64,000 nucleotides of DNA from Pycnococcus provasolii (Eukaryota; Chlorophyta; Pseudoscourfieldiophyceae; Pseudoscourfieldiales; Pycnococcaceae): the NCBI GenBank assembly GCA_938743325.2, contig OW568863.1, forward strand, positions 682,001-746,000, in the 5' to 3' direction. Positions 17,271 to 27,830 of the stretch are shown piece after piece (the stretch's first letter is position 1; each line of letters starts with the position of its first letter). The position numbers and the translations under genes were made by a program. Below the pieces are notes generated by a model. That model had not been told where the DNA came from and did no database searches. It worked only from the letters and a program-made list of their open reading frames with translations.

Positions 17271-19035
17271 ATGGGACCGCCGCGGAAAAAGAGACTGCTC
17301 GCACAGGCGCACGCGCACGCCACGCACGGCGTCGGCGCGTCGCAGCAACTCAGAGCGCCGCAGCCGCCTGGAGTGGTTCACACGCTCAGCACCGCCTCGC
17401 CCTCGTCGCCACTCGCACTCGTCGGAGCGGGCTTGCCGCACCACAGACAAGCGGGGGAAGCCGTGGGGACGACGACGGCGGGAGAACACGCCAACGCCGC
17501 GGACGCAACCGCGACGACGGCGCGCGTGTACGGGCACGCAGCCGCGCCGGCATCCGCCAGCGCGGAAAACGTTGTGGGAGCTGGCATAACGACGAAGGCG
17601 TACTTGCACTACGACAACGGTGCCGCGGCAGGAGCGAGCGGCATGCCGCCCAGCATGCACCAGCTTCCGCCGCGAAAACGGCGACAGGCTATCATGACTG
17701 GCGTCGTTGGCTTTGCCAACGACGCCACCGTGGAGGTGCGCGCCGACGCGCATGCGCAGGACAACGAAAACAAAAACGACAACAACAACAACAACAACAA
17801 CGTCATCAACGACGCCGACGACAACAACTACGGCACGAGCGGATCGACGCACATCCTCTGGTTCGGCGAGACTCGCAAGGGTGCTCGCGGCGTCACGTAC
17901 TACCAGGGGTACACTAAGGTGTCAGGAGGTGCGAACGGCATGATACGCGTGGGAGACTTCGTCAACGTCATGCAGGAGGACGACTCTGGAGAACTTACGT
18001 CAAGCCTTGGTGGGATGGTGGAGGAGCTGTACGAGAAGAAGGCGGGTGCAAAGTTTCTCAAGCTGCGCTGGTTCTACCATCCTCGCGAGCTCAAGCTGAC
18101 GGCAAAAGACCTCAAGTACGGGAAGAAGGAGGTGTTCTACACCTCACACTTCCAGGAGCTCTCCATCGACACCGTCGACGGCATCGCCACCGTGCTCAGC
18201 CCAACAGACGCCTCGATTGCTGCTCACGCGCAGGACGAGCACGTCTATATATGTGGGCGCGAGTACGTTGCGCCGAAAAACAAGAGCAGAAAGCCTTCGT
18301 TCCAGCCATTCAACATCAGAAAGCTGCCTCACTACGATCGCCAAGGTTTCCTTGCCACGTCGCGAGCGCGTGCAACACACATCGGAAACGATGAACTGCA
18401 GCACATCGCACCGCCAAGCCCGCACGCAGTGACGAAGAGAAGGCGTACGATGCAACCACGAATCTTGGACGCTGGTGCCGCATCAGCGCCAACGTCGAAC
18501 GGAATTGCGGCTGCAGCTCCGGCACCAGCAAACAACGATCGCGTACCGCCCATTGCCACCCCGCACGGCGTGCTGGCTATGGACCGTAAGAGCGACGCGA
18601 GCGACAGCCACGGCCTTCGCCCCGGCGACGAGGCGCTATTGCACAGCCCGATTGACCCAGCCGCGGCTGGTGCTGCCGGTGCGGTTCCTGCAAGTATTGG
18701 GCCCGCCATGGTGGGAAGAACCGCGCGCGGCGGGGTGGAAGCGAACTCCTACAAGCCTGCCGGCCAGGCGAACGTTCGCGGGAACGACAGCGACAAGACA
18801 GCGCTTGACGATGATCGACCTGATTATGGGAGACAGACCATGTCGGCGATCGAAAATGAGCTGGAGGAGGCGCTAGAGCAGGATCGCTCAGAAGCGCGCG
18901 CGGGGCCGGCTGACGACCCTTCACCAGCTGCTGCCAGCCACGGAGGTGGCGTAAATCATCCGGCACCACGACCTGCGCCACGAGCAGGGCGAGGAAGGCA
19001 ACGCTTGGGCCATACCAAATCACCTGCATCTGCAT

Positions 19036-19066
<31 letters not shown>

Positions 19067-19256
19067 AGGTTGGCCACGTGCACCTGGGGAGGCTCCAGAA
19101 TCCTCGCCATACCGGCCAGCGAAACCGGCAGGCGCGGGTGCAAAACCAACCTTAACCGAGCACGACGTTGCGGAACGCTTTTTCCCCGTTAGCCCGCCGC
19201 GCCCGGATGCGGCATGGTGTGAGATTAACGACGACCGGTGGAATACAATATTTTAA
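17271..19256 (+). CDS. BAH-domain chromatin protein
   Basis: A 661-residue single-exon protein. About residues 1-185 are low-complexity (Ala/His/Asn, including an Asp/Asn run). A BAH (bromo-adjacent homology) domain at about 222-330 shows 'MIRVGDFVNVMQED', 'GGMVEELYEKKAGAKFLKLRWFYHP', 'KEVFYTSHFQELSIDTV' and 'VYICGREYVAP'. BAH domains bind nucleosomes or modified histone tails in silencing and replication proteins. No PHD or bromodomain is visible. The remaining 330 residues are disordered and Ala/Pro-rich, with a short poly-Ala run. A chromatin-reader role is inferred from the domain alone. Confidence 0.75.
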
Positions 19257-19390
19257 CCCAGTAATGGAATGGAGTTTACTTCGTCCAACAGGTCGTCCGT
19301 CCATTCACACCCCATTCACACCAATCATATTCAATAAGGTAATAAGGTAAATACACTTATTTTATATTTACAATGTACGTTCTTATCAAA
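19257..19390. other. Convergent 3' spacer
   Basis: AT-rich 134-bp spacer between the BAH-protein and DIS3L2-like stops. No gene seen. Confidence 0.4.
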
Positions 19391-22018
19391 TCAAGGAGCG
19401 ACGCGAAGCGTGCACACGACATCCATCACGCCTGGATAGCCATCCGGACGTGGTTCCCCCGACAGCCGCCCACGAAGAACCACAGGAACGCGCGCACCCA
19501 CCACGAGATCTGCGGGAAGCACCATCACAGACATCGTCTCGTTCGCTCCCAAGCTCGCGTACAGGGACATCGACCGATGTGCCATCTCCGGCACGACTTC
19601 ACCCAGATGCGCGGCGCGGCGCTCGTCGCCGTCATGCCAAGACAGGGATAGCTTGCGGTCGCTCGATGACGCCGTCACGCCTGGCATCTCCTCCATGTAA
19701 ATGCGCCGCTCCGTTCCGATGGCTGCGATGTAGACGTCGATGTGCTTCGCGCCAAGCGCGCACACCAAGCCCGAGCACTGCAAAGGGCACGTGCGAAGCA
19801 TCAGCACGAGATGAAGCTTTAGGCTAGCCTCCTGAGCTCGCTTGCTCGCCTCCTTCTGCAGATTGCATGCATCTGCAACCACACTGAGCGCGTCGACATC
19901 TCTCAACGACGATGCCTTGGCGCACGCCTCGAGCTCATCCTCGACGTCCGCACGCCGGTCCTCAAGCGTCAGCTGCCTCTGGAATGCCGCGACGGCCGAA
20001 TCCACCGCCGCGGGACTCGTGTCGTGGCCCAGGTGCATGCCTGCGGTATCGGATCCACGCAAGCCCGCATCGAGCGCCGCCTGCACAAGTCGATGCACCT
20101 CTACATCGGGGTACCGTCGAATGGGACTAGTGAAGTGCGTGTACCGCTCGAAACCGAGCGCGTAGTGCGACCAATTCTCCTCCGGCACGGCGCCCGTTGC
20201 AAAGTACACGGCGAGCTGCATCGGCTTGGTAAGAAGATTCGTCAATAGACCCGCCGTTTCGCTGTCGATGCTCGCCGCTGCGCCGCCGCCGACGCGCAGC
20301 TGCTCGAGCATGCGACTCAGCGCGCGACGGTCGCTCACCGCGTGCACGTCCGACGACGCCGGGAGGCTCGCTAGCGACGCAAGCACGCCGAGGTCCACCT
20401 TGCCACTCTCGACGAGCGTTCCAATCGCTGCCGTGAGCTTCTCCTGCTCCGGCGGAGCGTGGCGTCGAAGCAGCGCGCGGTCCGGGTACGCGTGCGCGAT
20501 GAACGTCGCGACGCATCGATTCGCCAGCAGCATGAAGTCCTCCACGAGCCTATTCGCCTCGCGAGACTCGTACCTGCTGACGCCAACAGGCGTGCAGTGG
20601 TCGCCCGATACCTCGTCGTACTCGCCGGCAAATGCGAAGCTGAGCTTATTGTTGCTTTGAAGGGCGATCGATCCGTCCGCGCGCATGCGCTTCGCGCGCA
20701 GCGCCGCGGCGAGGCGACGGAGGTTGCGAAGGTCGACGCGCACCGCGTCCACGAGCGACTGGTCTTCGACAGGCATATCATCCGGCGGCTCCGCACCCGC
20801 GTCATCCGCATCGAATAGCGCCTGCGCGTTGCCGTACGCGAGCTTGGCGACGGAGCGAATGATACCCCGTCCGATCCACTGCTCGAGGACGTTTCCTTCA
20901 GCATCCATGCGCCACTCGATCGAGAACGTGAGCCTCTCGACATTCGGCTGAAGGCTGCATAGCCGCTCGCAGAGAACACGCGGGAGCATAGGAAGCACCT
21001 TTTGTACGAGATAGACGCTCGTGCATCGCTTGCTCGCCTCGTCGTCGAGCGGAGATCCTGGCGTGACGAAGTGGCTGACATCCGCGATGTGAACGCCACA
21101 CACGAACGTTCCATCAGGCTGCTCGTCGACGTGAAGCGCGTCGTCAAGGTCGCGTGCCGTTGGCGGGTCTATCGAGAAGACCCGCTTTGCGGTGAAGTCC
21201 CGACGCTTCGTGCGCTCCTCCACGGGTATTCTCCAGTGCTCTCCGTCGCCGACGGCAGCAGCGAGCTGCTCGTCGACGGCAGCGGGGAAGTTCTCGGGGT
21301 GCGTGATATCGATTCCTTCGTTCGCGAGCAGCGCGACAGTCTCGGCATCACGCTGTCCCACCTCGCCGAGCACGCCGACGATTTCCGCCATGGCGTATGC
21401 CGTGTTCTCCTTCCAGTTAACGACGCGCGCCTTAACGAGAGGCGGGGGAACGTACTTGCCATTCTCGTCCACAGTCTTCCGCTGCAGTGCTTTTCTGTAC
21501 GCCGCTTTCAGCGCGGCGTTGTCCTTCGGCTCGCGGCACGCCATGAACGGCAGCCTTGGGTCAATAGGTGAGAGCCTCGCGGTGTTCTTGACGCCTCGTC
21601 CGGCGTCCCACGCCTCTAGCCGAGCGACGACACGCTCGCGCCTCGGCCCGTGCTTGACGACCTCGACGACGCGTGCGGTGGGTCTTTTTTGGGGGTGTTG
21701 GTTGAACAGAGTGAAGAACGGGTCGGAAGAGGAGGATGCGTTCGACGCTGCTTGCTTTCCATGTCCCGCCGCCGCTGCGTCCGGTTTCCACTTCTCCGGC
21801 GGTTCTAGGACGACGCGCACGGTGTCTGAGTCGATTGCGTTGCCTCTTGATTTGGCACCGTCGATGACGAGGTCTCTTTGCAGCAGAGTGTTTTCGTATG
21901 TTTTGGCGGTGACCGTGAGGTACGCCTCGTTGCGGTTGCTGGCACTGCACCGCATCGTGCCCACAGCCTCGAGAGGAGTGGTGTCTTCTGTGGCTGTGGC
22001 TGTGGCTGTGGCGGACAT
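19391..22018 (-). CDS. DIS3L2/RNase R-type 3'-5' exoribonuclease (RNB family)
   Basis: An 875-residue protein from the first ATG of the frame. Cold-shock-like segments lie in the N-terminal third ('LSPIDPRLPFMACREP' is a typical CSD2/linker site). The RNB domain begins at about residue 265, with the catalytic loop 'SIDPPTARDLDDALHV' providing Asp284, Asp290, Asp292 and Asp293, the full metal-binding set. It continues with 'GVHIADVSHFVTPG', 'VYLVQKVLPMLP', 'EDFMLLANRCVA', 'YFATGAVPEENWSHYALGF' and 'YTHFTSPIRRYPDVEVHRLVQ'. There is no PIN endonuclease domain, which argues against DIS3 and for a DIS3L2/SOV-like cytoplasmic enzyme. A plastid RNase R cannot be excluded. Confidence 0.85.
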   Translation of the reverse strand: MSATATATATEDTTPLEAVGTMRCSASNRNEAYLTVTAKTYENTLLQRDLVIDGAKSRGNAIDSDTVRVVLEPPEKWKPDAAAAGHGKQAASNASSSSDPFFTLFNQHPQKRPTARVVEVVKHGPRRERVVARLEAWDAGRGVKNTARLSPIDPRLPFMACREPKDNAALKAAYRKALQRKTVDENGKYVPPPLVKARVVNWKENTAYAMAEIVGVLGEVGQRDAETVALLANEGIDITHPENFPAAVDEQLAAAVGDGEHWRIPVEERTKRRDFTAKRVFSIDPPTARDLDDALHVDEQPDGTFVCGVHIADVSHFVTPGSPLDDEASKRCTSVYLVQKVLPMLPRVLCERLCSLQPNVERLTFSIEWRMDAEGNVLEQWIGRGIIRSVAKLAYGNAQALFDADDAGAEPPDDMPVEDQSLVDAVRVDLRNLRRLAAALRAKRMRADGSIALQSNNKLSFAFAGEYDEVSGDHCTPVGVSRYESREANRLVEDFMLLANRCVATFIAHAYPDRALLRRHAPPEQEKLTAAIGTLVESGKVDLGVLASLASLPASSDVHAVSDRRALSRMLEQLRVGGGAAASIDSETAGLLTNLLTKPMQLAVYFATGAVPEENWSHYALGFERYTHFTSPIRRYPDVEVHRLVQAALDAGLRGSDTAGMHLGHDTSPAAVDSAVAAFQRQLTLEDRRADVEDELEACAKASSLRDVDALSVVADACNLQKEASKRAQEASLKLHLVLMLRTCPLQCSGLVCALGAKHIDVYIAAIGTERRIYMEEMPGVTASSSDRKLSLSWHDGDERRAAHLGEVVPEMAHRSMSLYASLGANETMSVMVLPADLVVGARVPVVLRGRLSGEPRPDGYPGVMDVVCTLRVAP

Positions 22019-22309
22019 CGCGCGCGCACCTGCTTTGGCAAAAGAAAAAGGGGGGTTGTTGTGGTGTCCGAGCCTCTGCTTCGTTGGGGGGAGGGAGGTC
22101 CCTTCCAAACGACGGGCCCGGGTGGAGGGAAGGCGTTAGGGTTTAAGGGTTAAAATTTAGGGTTAGGGGGGGCACCTGCCGGATACGAGTCGTCCCCCTC
22201 TCCGTGGAAGTGCTCCGTGGAAAAAAAGGCGTGCTCAAAAGTCAAAGCAGGCTGAGCACGCGCCTCATTCTCAGCCTGGCCTGGCCTGGCCTGCTCAGCA
22301 GTGTACTGT
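22019..22309. promoter_or_regulatory. Divergent promoter region with telomere-like block
   Basis: Gap between the DIS3L2-like and repeat-protein starts. It contains TTAGGGTTTAAGGG- and TTTAGGGTTAGGG-type units at about 22134-22170 and a GGCCT repeat near 22277-22292. Confidence 0.55.
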
Positions 22310-23905
22310 ATGGCCTTCTCCCCTCTTTCCGTGATGAACGAGGCACCTCCGCCACCTCCACACGCACCTCCGCCACCTCCACACGCACCTCCCCCGTGGA
22401 ATCAGCGAAAGAAGATCGTCGCCTTCAAATCGTCTTCGAGCATGCAGGCGAGCGCGGTTGCGGTGGATGCCAACTTGCAGGCGAGCGCGATGAGCCAAGG
22501 CTGTTCGTTTGTGAAGCCTCACGCTCCTCACGCCTTTCATTCTTCAACAGCCATCGTCGGCCGCATGCACGTTGACGGTCCGCCTTCGCGTCACGACGAT
22601 GTCGTCGTGACTCTTGCTCCTGCCACTCCTACTCACTCCGCTGGCGCTGTCAACTCAACTGCAGACGTGCTCGACCTCATGCAAGATGACGACGACGAGC
22701 GTTACACGCCGGTCACGGTCACCGAGTCGCCAGCCGCAACCATACCGGCCGAACCTTCCGCAGGGATGATGGTGGCTCGCTCGTTTCGCAGCTTCGAGGA
22801 TGCGCGCACGTACGTGCACACGCTCGGTCTAAAGAGCTGGAAGGAGTGGCAGGCGTGGAGTAAGTCAGGCGCGCGTCCGCACGACATTCCGAGCAATCCT
22901 GTTGTGACGTACAAGTCATCAGGCTGGACATCGTTGGGCGACTTCCTCGGATACGCGGCTTGCTCGTTTCGCAGCTTCGAGGAGGCACGCACGTACGTGC
23001 GCACGCTCGGCCTGAAGAGCAAGAAGGAGTGGAGGGCGTTAAGTTCGTCAGGCAAGCGACCGTGTGATATTCCAAGCGATCCTAACAGGACGTACAAGTC
23101 ATCCGGCTGGCTATCTTTGGGCGACTTCCTCGGGTACGCGGAGGGCAAGGTGGCAAGGTGGCAAGGAGGCTCGTTTCGCAGCTTCGAGGCTGCGCGTGCT
23201 TACATGCGCACGCTCGGCCTGAAGAGCCAGAAGGAGTGGAAGGCGTGGAGCTCGTCAGGCAAGCGACCGCACGACATTCCCAGCGCTCCTGAGAAGGCGT
23301 ACGCGGAACTGGGCTGGCTATCTATTGACGACTTCCTCGGATATGCTGTGGGCAAGCATGCTAAGAAAACCAAAGAATGTAAGTTTCGTACATTCGAGGC
23401 TGCGCGCGAATACGTGCACACGCTCGGTCTGAAGAGCGTGGAGGAGTGGGAGGCGTGGAGGAAGTCAGGCGCGCGTCCGCACGACATTCCGAGCAATCCT
23501 AATGTGACGTACGCGTCATCGGGCTGGACGTCGTACGGCGACTTCCTTGGCCAAGGTGCGCGCGGCTCGTTTCGCAGCTTCGAGGATGCGCGCACGTACG
23601 TGCGCACGTTCGGCATGAAGACCAAGAAGGAGTGGAAGGCGTGGAGTTCGTCAGGCAAGCGACCGTGTGATATTCCAAGCGATCCTAACAGGACGTACAA
23701 GTCATCCGGCTGGCTATCTTTGGGCGACTTCCTCGGGTTTGCGGGAGGCAAAGTGACTGGCGCGTATAAGCGCAACGCTGCCGTGGCAGGTCTGCGGGCG
23801 TTGCAGAACGACGCGGACAACGACGAAAAGGGTGAGCAAGATGAAGATGACGGTGACGAGGACGCACGCGGTCGCAAACAGGCGAAGCGTCCACGCGGCG
23901 GATAA
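22310..23905 (+). CDS. Five-repeat algal 'integrase repeat unit'-like protein
   Basis: About 531 residues from the ATG at 22310; an in-frame ATG at 22334 is an alternative. A Pro-rich start (three PPPPPHAP-like units) and a linker precede five imperfect repeats of about 58 residues, beginning near 22780, 22968, 23170, 23384 and 23567. Each follows 'FRSFEDARTYVRTLGLKS..EW..WS.SG.RP.DIPS.P...Y.SSGW.S.GDFLG'. I recognise the unit as similar to repeats annotated 'integrase repeat unit' in algal and large-DNA-virus proteins; no recombinase domain is present here. Repeats 2 and 5 share a 94-nt identical stretch. The tail is acidic then basic (RKQAKRPRGG), compatible with nuclear or DNA association. 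Function unknown. Confidence 0.65.
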   Translation: MAFSPLSVMNEAPPPPPHAPPPPPHAPPPWNQRKKIVAFKSSSSMQASAVAVDANLQASAMSQGCSFVKPHAPHAFHSSTAIVGRMHVDGPPSRHDDVVVTLAPATPTHSAGAVNSTADVLDLMQDDDDERYTPVTVTESPAATIPAEPSAGMMVARSFRSFEDARTYVHTLGLKSWKEWQAWSKSGARPHDIPSNPVVTYKSSGWTSLGDFLGYAACSFRSFEEARTYVRTLGLKSKKEWRALSSSGKRPCDIPSDPNRTYKSSGWLSLGDFLGYAEGKVARWQGGSFRSFEAARAYMRTLGLKSQKEWKAWSSSGKRPHDIPSAPEKAYAELGWLSIDDFLGYAVGKHAKKTKECKFRTFEAAREYVHTLGLKSVEEWEAWRKSGARPHDIPSNPNVTYASSGWTSYGDFLGQGARGSFRSFEDARTYVRTFGMKTKKEWKAWSSSGKRPCDIPSDPNRTYKSSGWLSLGDFLGFAGGKVTGAYKRNAAVAGLRALQNDADNDEKGEQDEDDGDEDARGRKQAKRPRGG

Positions 23906-24265
23906 AGACATGATGCACGATGTAAATTACTGCACGACGTAAATCATATGTCACTGTGCCGGACCCATAAGTACCGCCAACTCGATGCATCTGAATGCGC
24001 CAAATGCACGGCCAAATGTCGTCCCTGAGAGGCTGAAAGACATGCCGACGTGTGTTTTCAAAACACGCAAGCGCACGAACTGAACGTGCGCAACGTTGTC
24101 ACATAGTCCACTAATGACTAATCCTTCTTTTGAAAAAACTACACAGATGGTCTACCTTGGGGTTTGTGTTAGGTATATTGTCCTTTGTCACACCTCTTTG
24201 TCACACCGTCATGTCACACTCCTGTAGTCCTGTTTTGGTTCATGTCACCTCCACGCGGGTCATTG
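23906..24265. other. Convergent intergenic region
   Basis: 360 bp between two convergent genes, AT-richer than its surroundings. A short motif TGTCACAC/TGTCACACC recurs at about 24184-24225. No gene or structure recognised. Confidence 0.4.
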
Positions 24266-25512
24266 TTAAAATTCCTCCTCGCTCTCTTCTTCGTCGTCGT
24301 CGTCATTGTTGTTCGTCGTCACATCGTGGTAACGCATCGTCTCGTAGCTCACACTCGTATCGGACCAATGCGTGCGAGCGAGAAACTCGGGGAATGTGAG
24401 CAGCCGGATGCCGAACATCTCTTCATTGGCTTCGATGCTCGCGTGGTATCCCTCATCACGATAGAACGCCGAGATGTTGTAAAGTTCGCGGTTCAAAATT
24501 CGCAACAACCACATCGGGAGGCGAAGCTGCTTTACCCGAGGAATTCCTTGCGCGGCTGCAAATGCTGCGCAAATTTGGCTAATCGTCAATTCATCGCCCG
24601 CAAGCTCGATGCGTTTCCCAACGAGCTCGAACGGCTCCAGCAGAGAGTCGTCGTCACCGCTATCGTCCACGGCCGTGGCGCTTTGGATAACGCGTGCGGC
24701 GCATTTTCCCATGTCGTACACGCTCAAAAGTTGTAGGGAGCAGTCAGGTGGAAGAGAGAACGGAAAGGTCCCTTTTAGCGTGGAGGGTCGCGTATATTTC
24801 TTCCAAAGCTCCTCCATGAACAGAGTTGCTCGCAAATGCGTCGTCGTCGGGATTGCATTCGAGTAGATGTGCTCAATTCGCCGCTTCTGCGCCATCAATG
24901 ACACGCGGCAATCCTCCTCCCTTTCGGGACCTCCAGACGAGTTGTACACGACGCGCTCTATGTTCGTGCACGTTGAGATGGCTTGGGCGAGATCCAGTGC
25001 TCGCTGCTCTTCCACAGGGTCTGCTGTTCCCTTGTCCGCTCCGGTGCCTGTTGTTTGGTTTAGCGTGTTCGGTCAGTGCTTGTTGTATTATGGCTTATAT
25101 GACCCGCGGTTTGGTCAGAGGTTGACTTACCATGCACGTATATTGCTTGTGCTCGTGAATTCTTGAGAGCGGTCGCGACGGAATTCGGCTCATCCAAGTC
25201 CATCTGAACGACATTGACATGCAAATCACGGACCAACTCTTTCGCACGCGATGAATGAACTGTGCGCGTTGCGACATATATGTCCTTGGCGGCTATGCCA
25301 CCCTCAAGCATGCCCTGCAGCGCCGCACGCCCGGTTCCTCCGCTAGCGCCCACGACGAGTGTCGCTATGGAAGAATTTGTCGTGATGGTGGTGCGGCGAC
25401 GAACAACATGGCTGTGACGACGACATGAAGTGTAATCGAGGCGTGTAATCGAGGCGTGACGACGACCGCGAAATTGCGACGACGATCGCGGTAACGTCGT
25501 CATCATTGCCAT
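24266..25512 (-). CDS. NmrA-like NAD(P)-binding reductase, two exons
   Basis: Joining complement 25131-25512 and 24266-25047 gives 387 residues. Exon 1 has a Ser/Arg/Thr-rich leader (about 1-45), then the Rossmann glycine motif 'TLVVGASGGTGRAALQGML' and 'VVQMDLDEPNSVATAL'. Exon 2 continues with 'VVYNSSGG', 'LRATLFMEELW' and 'SVYDMGKCAARVIQSA', typical of the NmrA/atypical SDR group that binds NAD(P) and often acts as a redox sensor or isoflavone-reductase-like enzyme. The 83-bp intron (25048-25130) has a GTAAGT donor, a CAACAG acceptor and splits a Gly codon. The leader looks organellar. The C-terminus is an acidic Asp/Glu run. Substrate unknown. Confidence 0.75.
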
Positions 25513-25701
25513 AATATTTCATCCCCGAAGCTCTCATCAGGGCCCACCACGGCCCACCCAGGGGAAAACAGAAAACTGCTGACGTGGGGGGCAAAAGGGG
25601 TTGACAAATTTGTCAAATTCGAAGTGATCATAATCATCATCATCATAATTCGTTGATGATCATCGTTGGTTGATCATAATTCGCAGTGATCATAATGTAT
25701 T
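25513..25701. repeat. Spacer with TGATCATAAT repeats
   Basis: This 189-bp spacer between two minus-strand genes carries three copies of GATCATAAT at about 25627, 25673 and 25689, among CAT/ATC runs and partly self-complementary TGATCA cores. It is the promoter side of the NmrA-like gene and the 3' side of UFSP2. Confidence 0.55.
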
Positions 25702-27519
25702 TTACACAACGCGCGGACGAATTGGACACAACAAATTATAGAATGTGTCCTTGACGAACAAATCTCCACCGGCAGTGGCGGCATCTCCAATCGATTTCCA
25801 TGCGACCCACTTTTTCTTCTGGATGAAGCTGACGTCGCCATCGCCTCCTGTGTAGTGCGGGTCGAGAATAAGGTATTCACACTTTCCCAAGGACTCGTCG
25901 TAACGCACACCAAGAAGCGTGTACGCGAGCACACCACCGCCCACCATAACAGGAGTGCCCTCCTCCTCGAAGTGACGAACGAGCGCTCGCCCCTGCTGAT
26001 CCATCTCATCGCCGCGATTCACGGTGATCACCTTGTACGTCACATCGAGGTAGGACTGCAAAAAGAGGCCAAGCTCGATCGCGCCGATCCACTGCCGCGA
26101 TCCAAGGAAAGATTTCGGCTTGTCGCCAAGCTTCACAAGCGTTGCCTGGATGTCTGCATGGCTCGGCACACTGCGATCTGTGTAATGGTTGAGTCGGAAC
26201 CACGAGACGATCGTCTGCAGCGACCTGTACGCGCACCCCCAGCCCTTGTCATCCATCCGATCTTGCATGTAGTGGAAGTATGCGTAAGGGCCTCGGCACA
26301 GCACCGTTCCCTTTGCCATTGGCAGGCCCGCGTGCACATCGACGATGCGCGTCAGAGGGTCGATTCCTGTCGCCGACGCTTCGCCGACGCGGTCAACATC
26401 GTCGGCTGGCACCGTTGGGCCAATCGCGATGGCGCATGTCTGTCGCAGCCGTGGCACGTCCTCTGGCAAGCCAAGCAGCATGTGCGCACATTCGCGCCTC
26501 TTCCGCGCGTCGTCGCCGTCTACGTCACCTTCGTCCGTGCGTGTCACGAATGCGATTGGATGAGTGAGCTCCGGTGGGTGATAGTGTCTCACGGTTGCGC
26601 TGCGCGCACCAAGAGCCACGAGTGGGGCACAAGCCTTCGCTGCTCGCGCCAGTGCAGGAACGAGCATTTGGTCGACTGCATCTCGCACGCTCATGCCAGG
26701 TGCCGCGAGCGCAAGTGCCTCCAGATCGAGAAACGGCCTTGCGTCGCTGTCGCCAAACTCGAAGACAGGCGCAACTCCTGTGTCGTCAGAGGCTCGCGTG
26801 GCGTGAAAGAGTTCCACGAGCGCGCCAGAGGCATCGCCGCACGTGAGCTCGCTATGCTGTGATTTGCAGTCCTCGCTTGGGAACACGTACCGCACTTCGC
26901 CACTCGCTCCTGGCATGGTGACGCGCGCCAACCACGGTTGTTTGCCCGCTTCGAGCATACCGATATCCTCCGGCGAGACGGACACTCGGCAGGCAACCTG
27001 CGCTCTCTTTGCGATCCAAGCCGCGTCGTCGTCCGCGTCAATGTTAACGACGTCCACCTGAGTCTCTTCGTCAACGACGTAGCGTCCTTGTTTTTTGGAC
27101 GCGGTGGTCGCGCCAGTTGTGTCCCAGCAAGGTGCCGAGGAGTCGCCCTCCTCGTCGTCTCGCGTGCGCAGAATGACGAGAGATTCGTGTGCATCCTCCG
27201 CGTGATATCCTGCACTGGATGATTTGCTGTTCATGACGTCATCGATCGTTTTCTGCGGCGAGGCGTCACGTGGTGATAGAATTCCGACGACGCGTAGCGG
27301 TGGCGGTAGGATCACTCCATCAGGCTGAGCCTGATGGAGTGCGCCTGATGGGAGAAGTGACGACAGGACGACGACACGATCCGAATCAACGACTCCCACC
27401 AGAAGAAGAGGACTTTTCTCAGGACGCATTCGCAGCTTCATGGACTGAAAGGGCGAGCCACTGAGGTTGAGGGAGACATTCATATTCACGGTGACAGCTG
27501 ACATGGAACTTGGTGTCAT
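25702..27519 (-). CDS. UFSP2: UFSP2-like UFM1-specific cysteine protease
   Basis: A 605-residue single-exon protein. The C-terminal 200 residues are the papain-like UFSP domain: 'YFHYMQDRMDDKGWGCAYRSLQT' with the nucleophile Cys429, 'FLGSRQWIGAIELGLFL', 'GTPVMVGGGVLAYTLLG' and 'YLILDPHYTGGD' with Asp553 and His555. All members of the catalytic set are present. UFSP2 matures pro-UFM1 and removes UFM1 from substrates such as ribosomal uL24 at the ER. The long N-terminal half is divergent, as in plant and animal UFSP2. It shares a divergent promoter with the FHA gene. Confidence 0.9.
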   Translation of the reverse strand: MTPSSMSAVTVNMNVSLNLSGSPFQSMKLRMRPEKSPLLLVGVVDSDRVVVLSSLLPSGALHQAQPDGVILPPPLRVVGILSPRDASPQKTIDDVMNSKSSSAGYHAEDAHESLVILRTRDDEEGDSSAPCWDTTGATTASKKQGRYVVDEETQVDVVNIDADDDAAWIAKRAQVACRVSVSPEDIGMLEAGKQPWLARVTMPGASGEVRYVFPSEDCKSQHSELTCGDASGALVELFHATRASDDTGVAPVFEFGDSDARPFLDLEALALAAPGMSVRDAVDQMLVPALARAAKACAPLVALGARSATVRHYHPPELTHPIAFVTRTDEGDVDGDDARKRRECAHMLLGLPEDVPRLRQTCAIAIGPTVPADDVDRVGEASATGIDPLTRIVDVHAGLPMAKGTVLCRGPYAYFHYMQDRMDDKGWGCAYRSLQTIVSWFRLNHYTDRSVPSHADIQATLVKLGDKPKSFLGSRQWIGAIELGLFLQSYLDVTYKVITVNRGDEMDQQGRALVRHFEEEGTPVMVGGGVLAYTLLGVRYDESLGKCEYLILDPHYTGGDGDVSFIQKKKWVAWKSIGDAATAGGDLFVKDTFYNLLCPIRPRVV

Positions 27520-27830
27520 TTTTCAGGAACACGAATGGAAGGAACATCGGGTACCGTCGTCGATAGTCTATGCAAGCAGGGAGAACAATACGGCAATACC
27601 AAATACGGGGATGCCGTCATAACCCTAACCCTAACCCTAACCCTAACCGTAATCCCTCCGTAACCCTAACCCTAATCGCTGTATGCCCTCCCAGGTCTCT
27701 CTGCTGGTTGGGATCCCTTGGTTTCGCGCCCCCCCTTCCCTTGTTTTCTTTCTCTCTCTCGGGTTTGTCTCCTCCATGAGGACCTTTTAGTGGCATTCCA
27801 GAATTGTCGCAGCACTTATTTGCCTTAGAC
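27520..27830. promoter_or_regulatory. Divergent promoter region with CCCTAA arrays
   Basis: Between UFSP2 (minus) and the FHA gene (plus). An array of four CCCTAA units sits at 27619-27648, with a second short one (two units) at 27661-27677. A pyrimidine-rich tract at 27726-27775 precedes the FHA start. Confidence 0.6.

Noticed and set aside
22310-23905. Integrated virus or mobile integrase, suggested by the repeat type
   Set aside because: Only repeats are present; there is no catalytic recombinase domain, no flanking viral genes and no terminal repeats.
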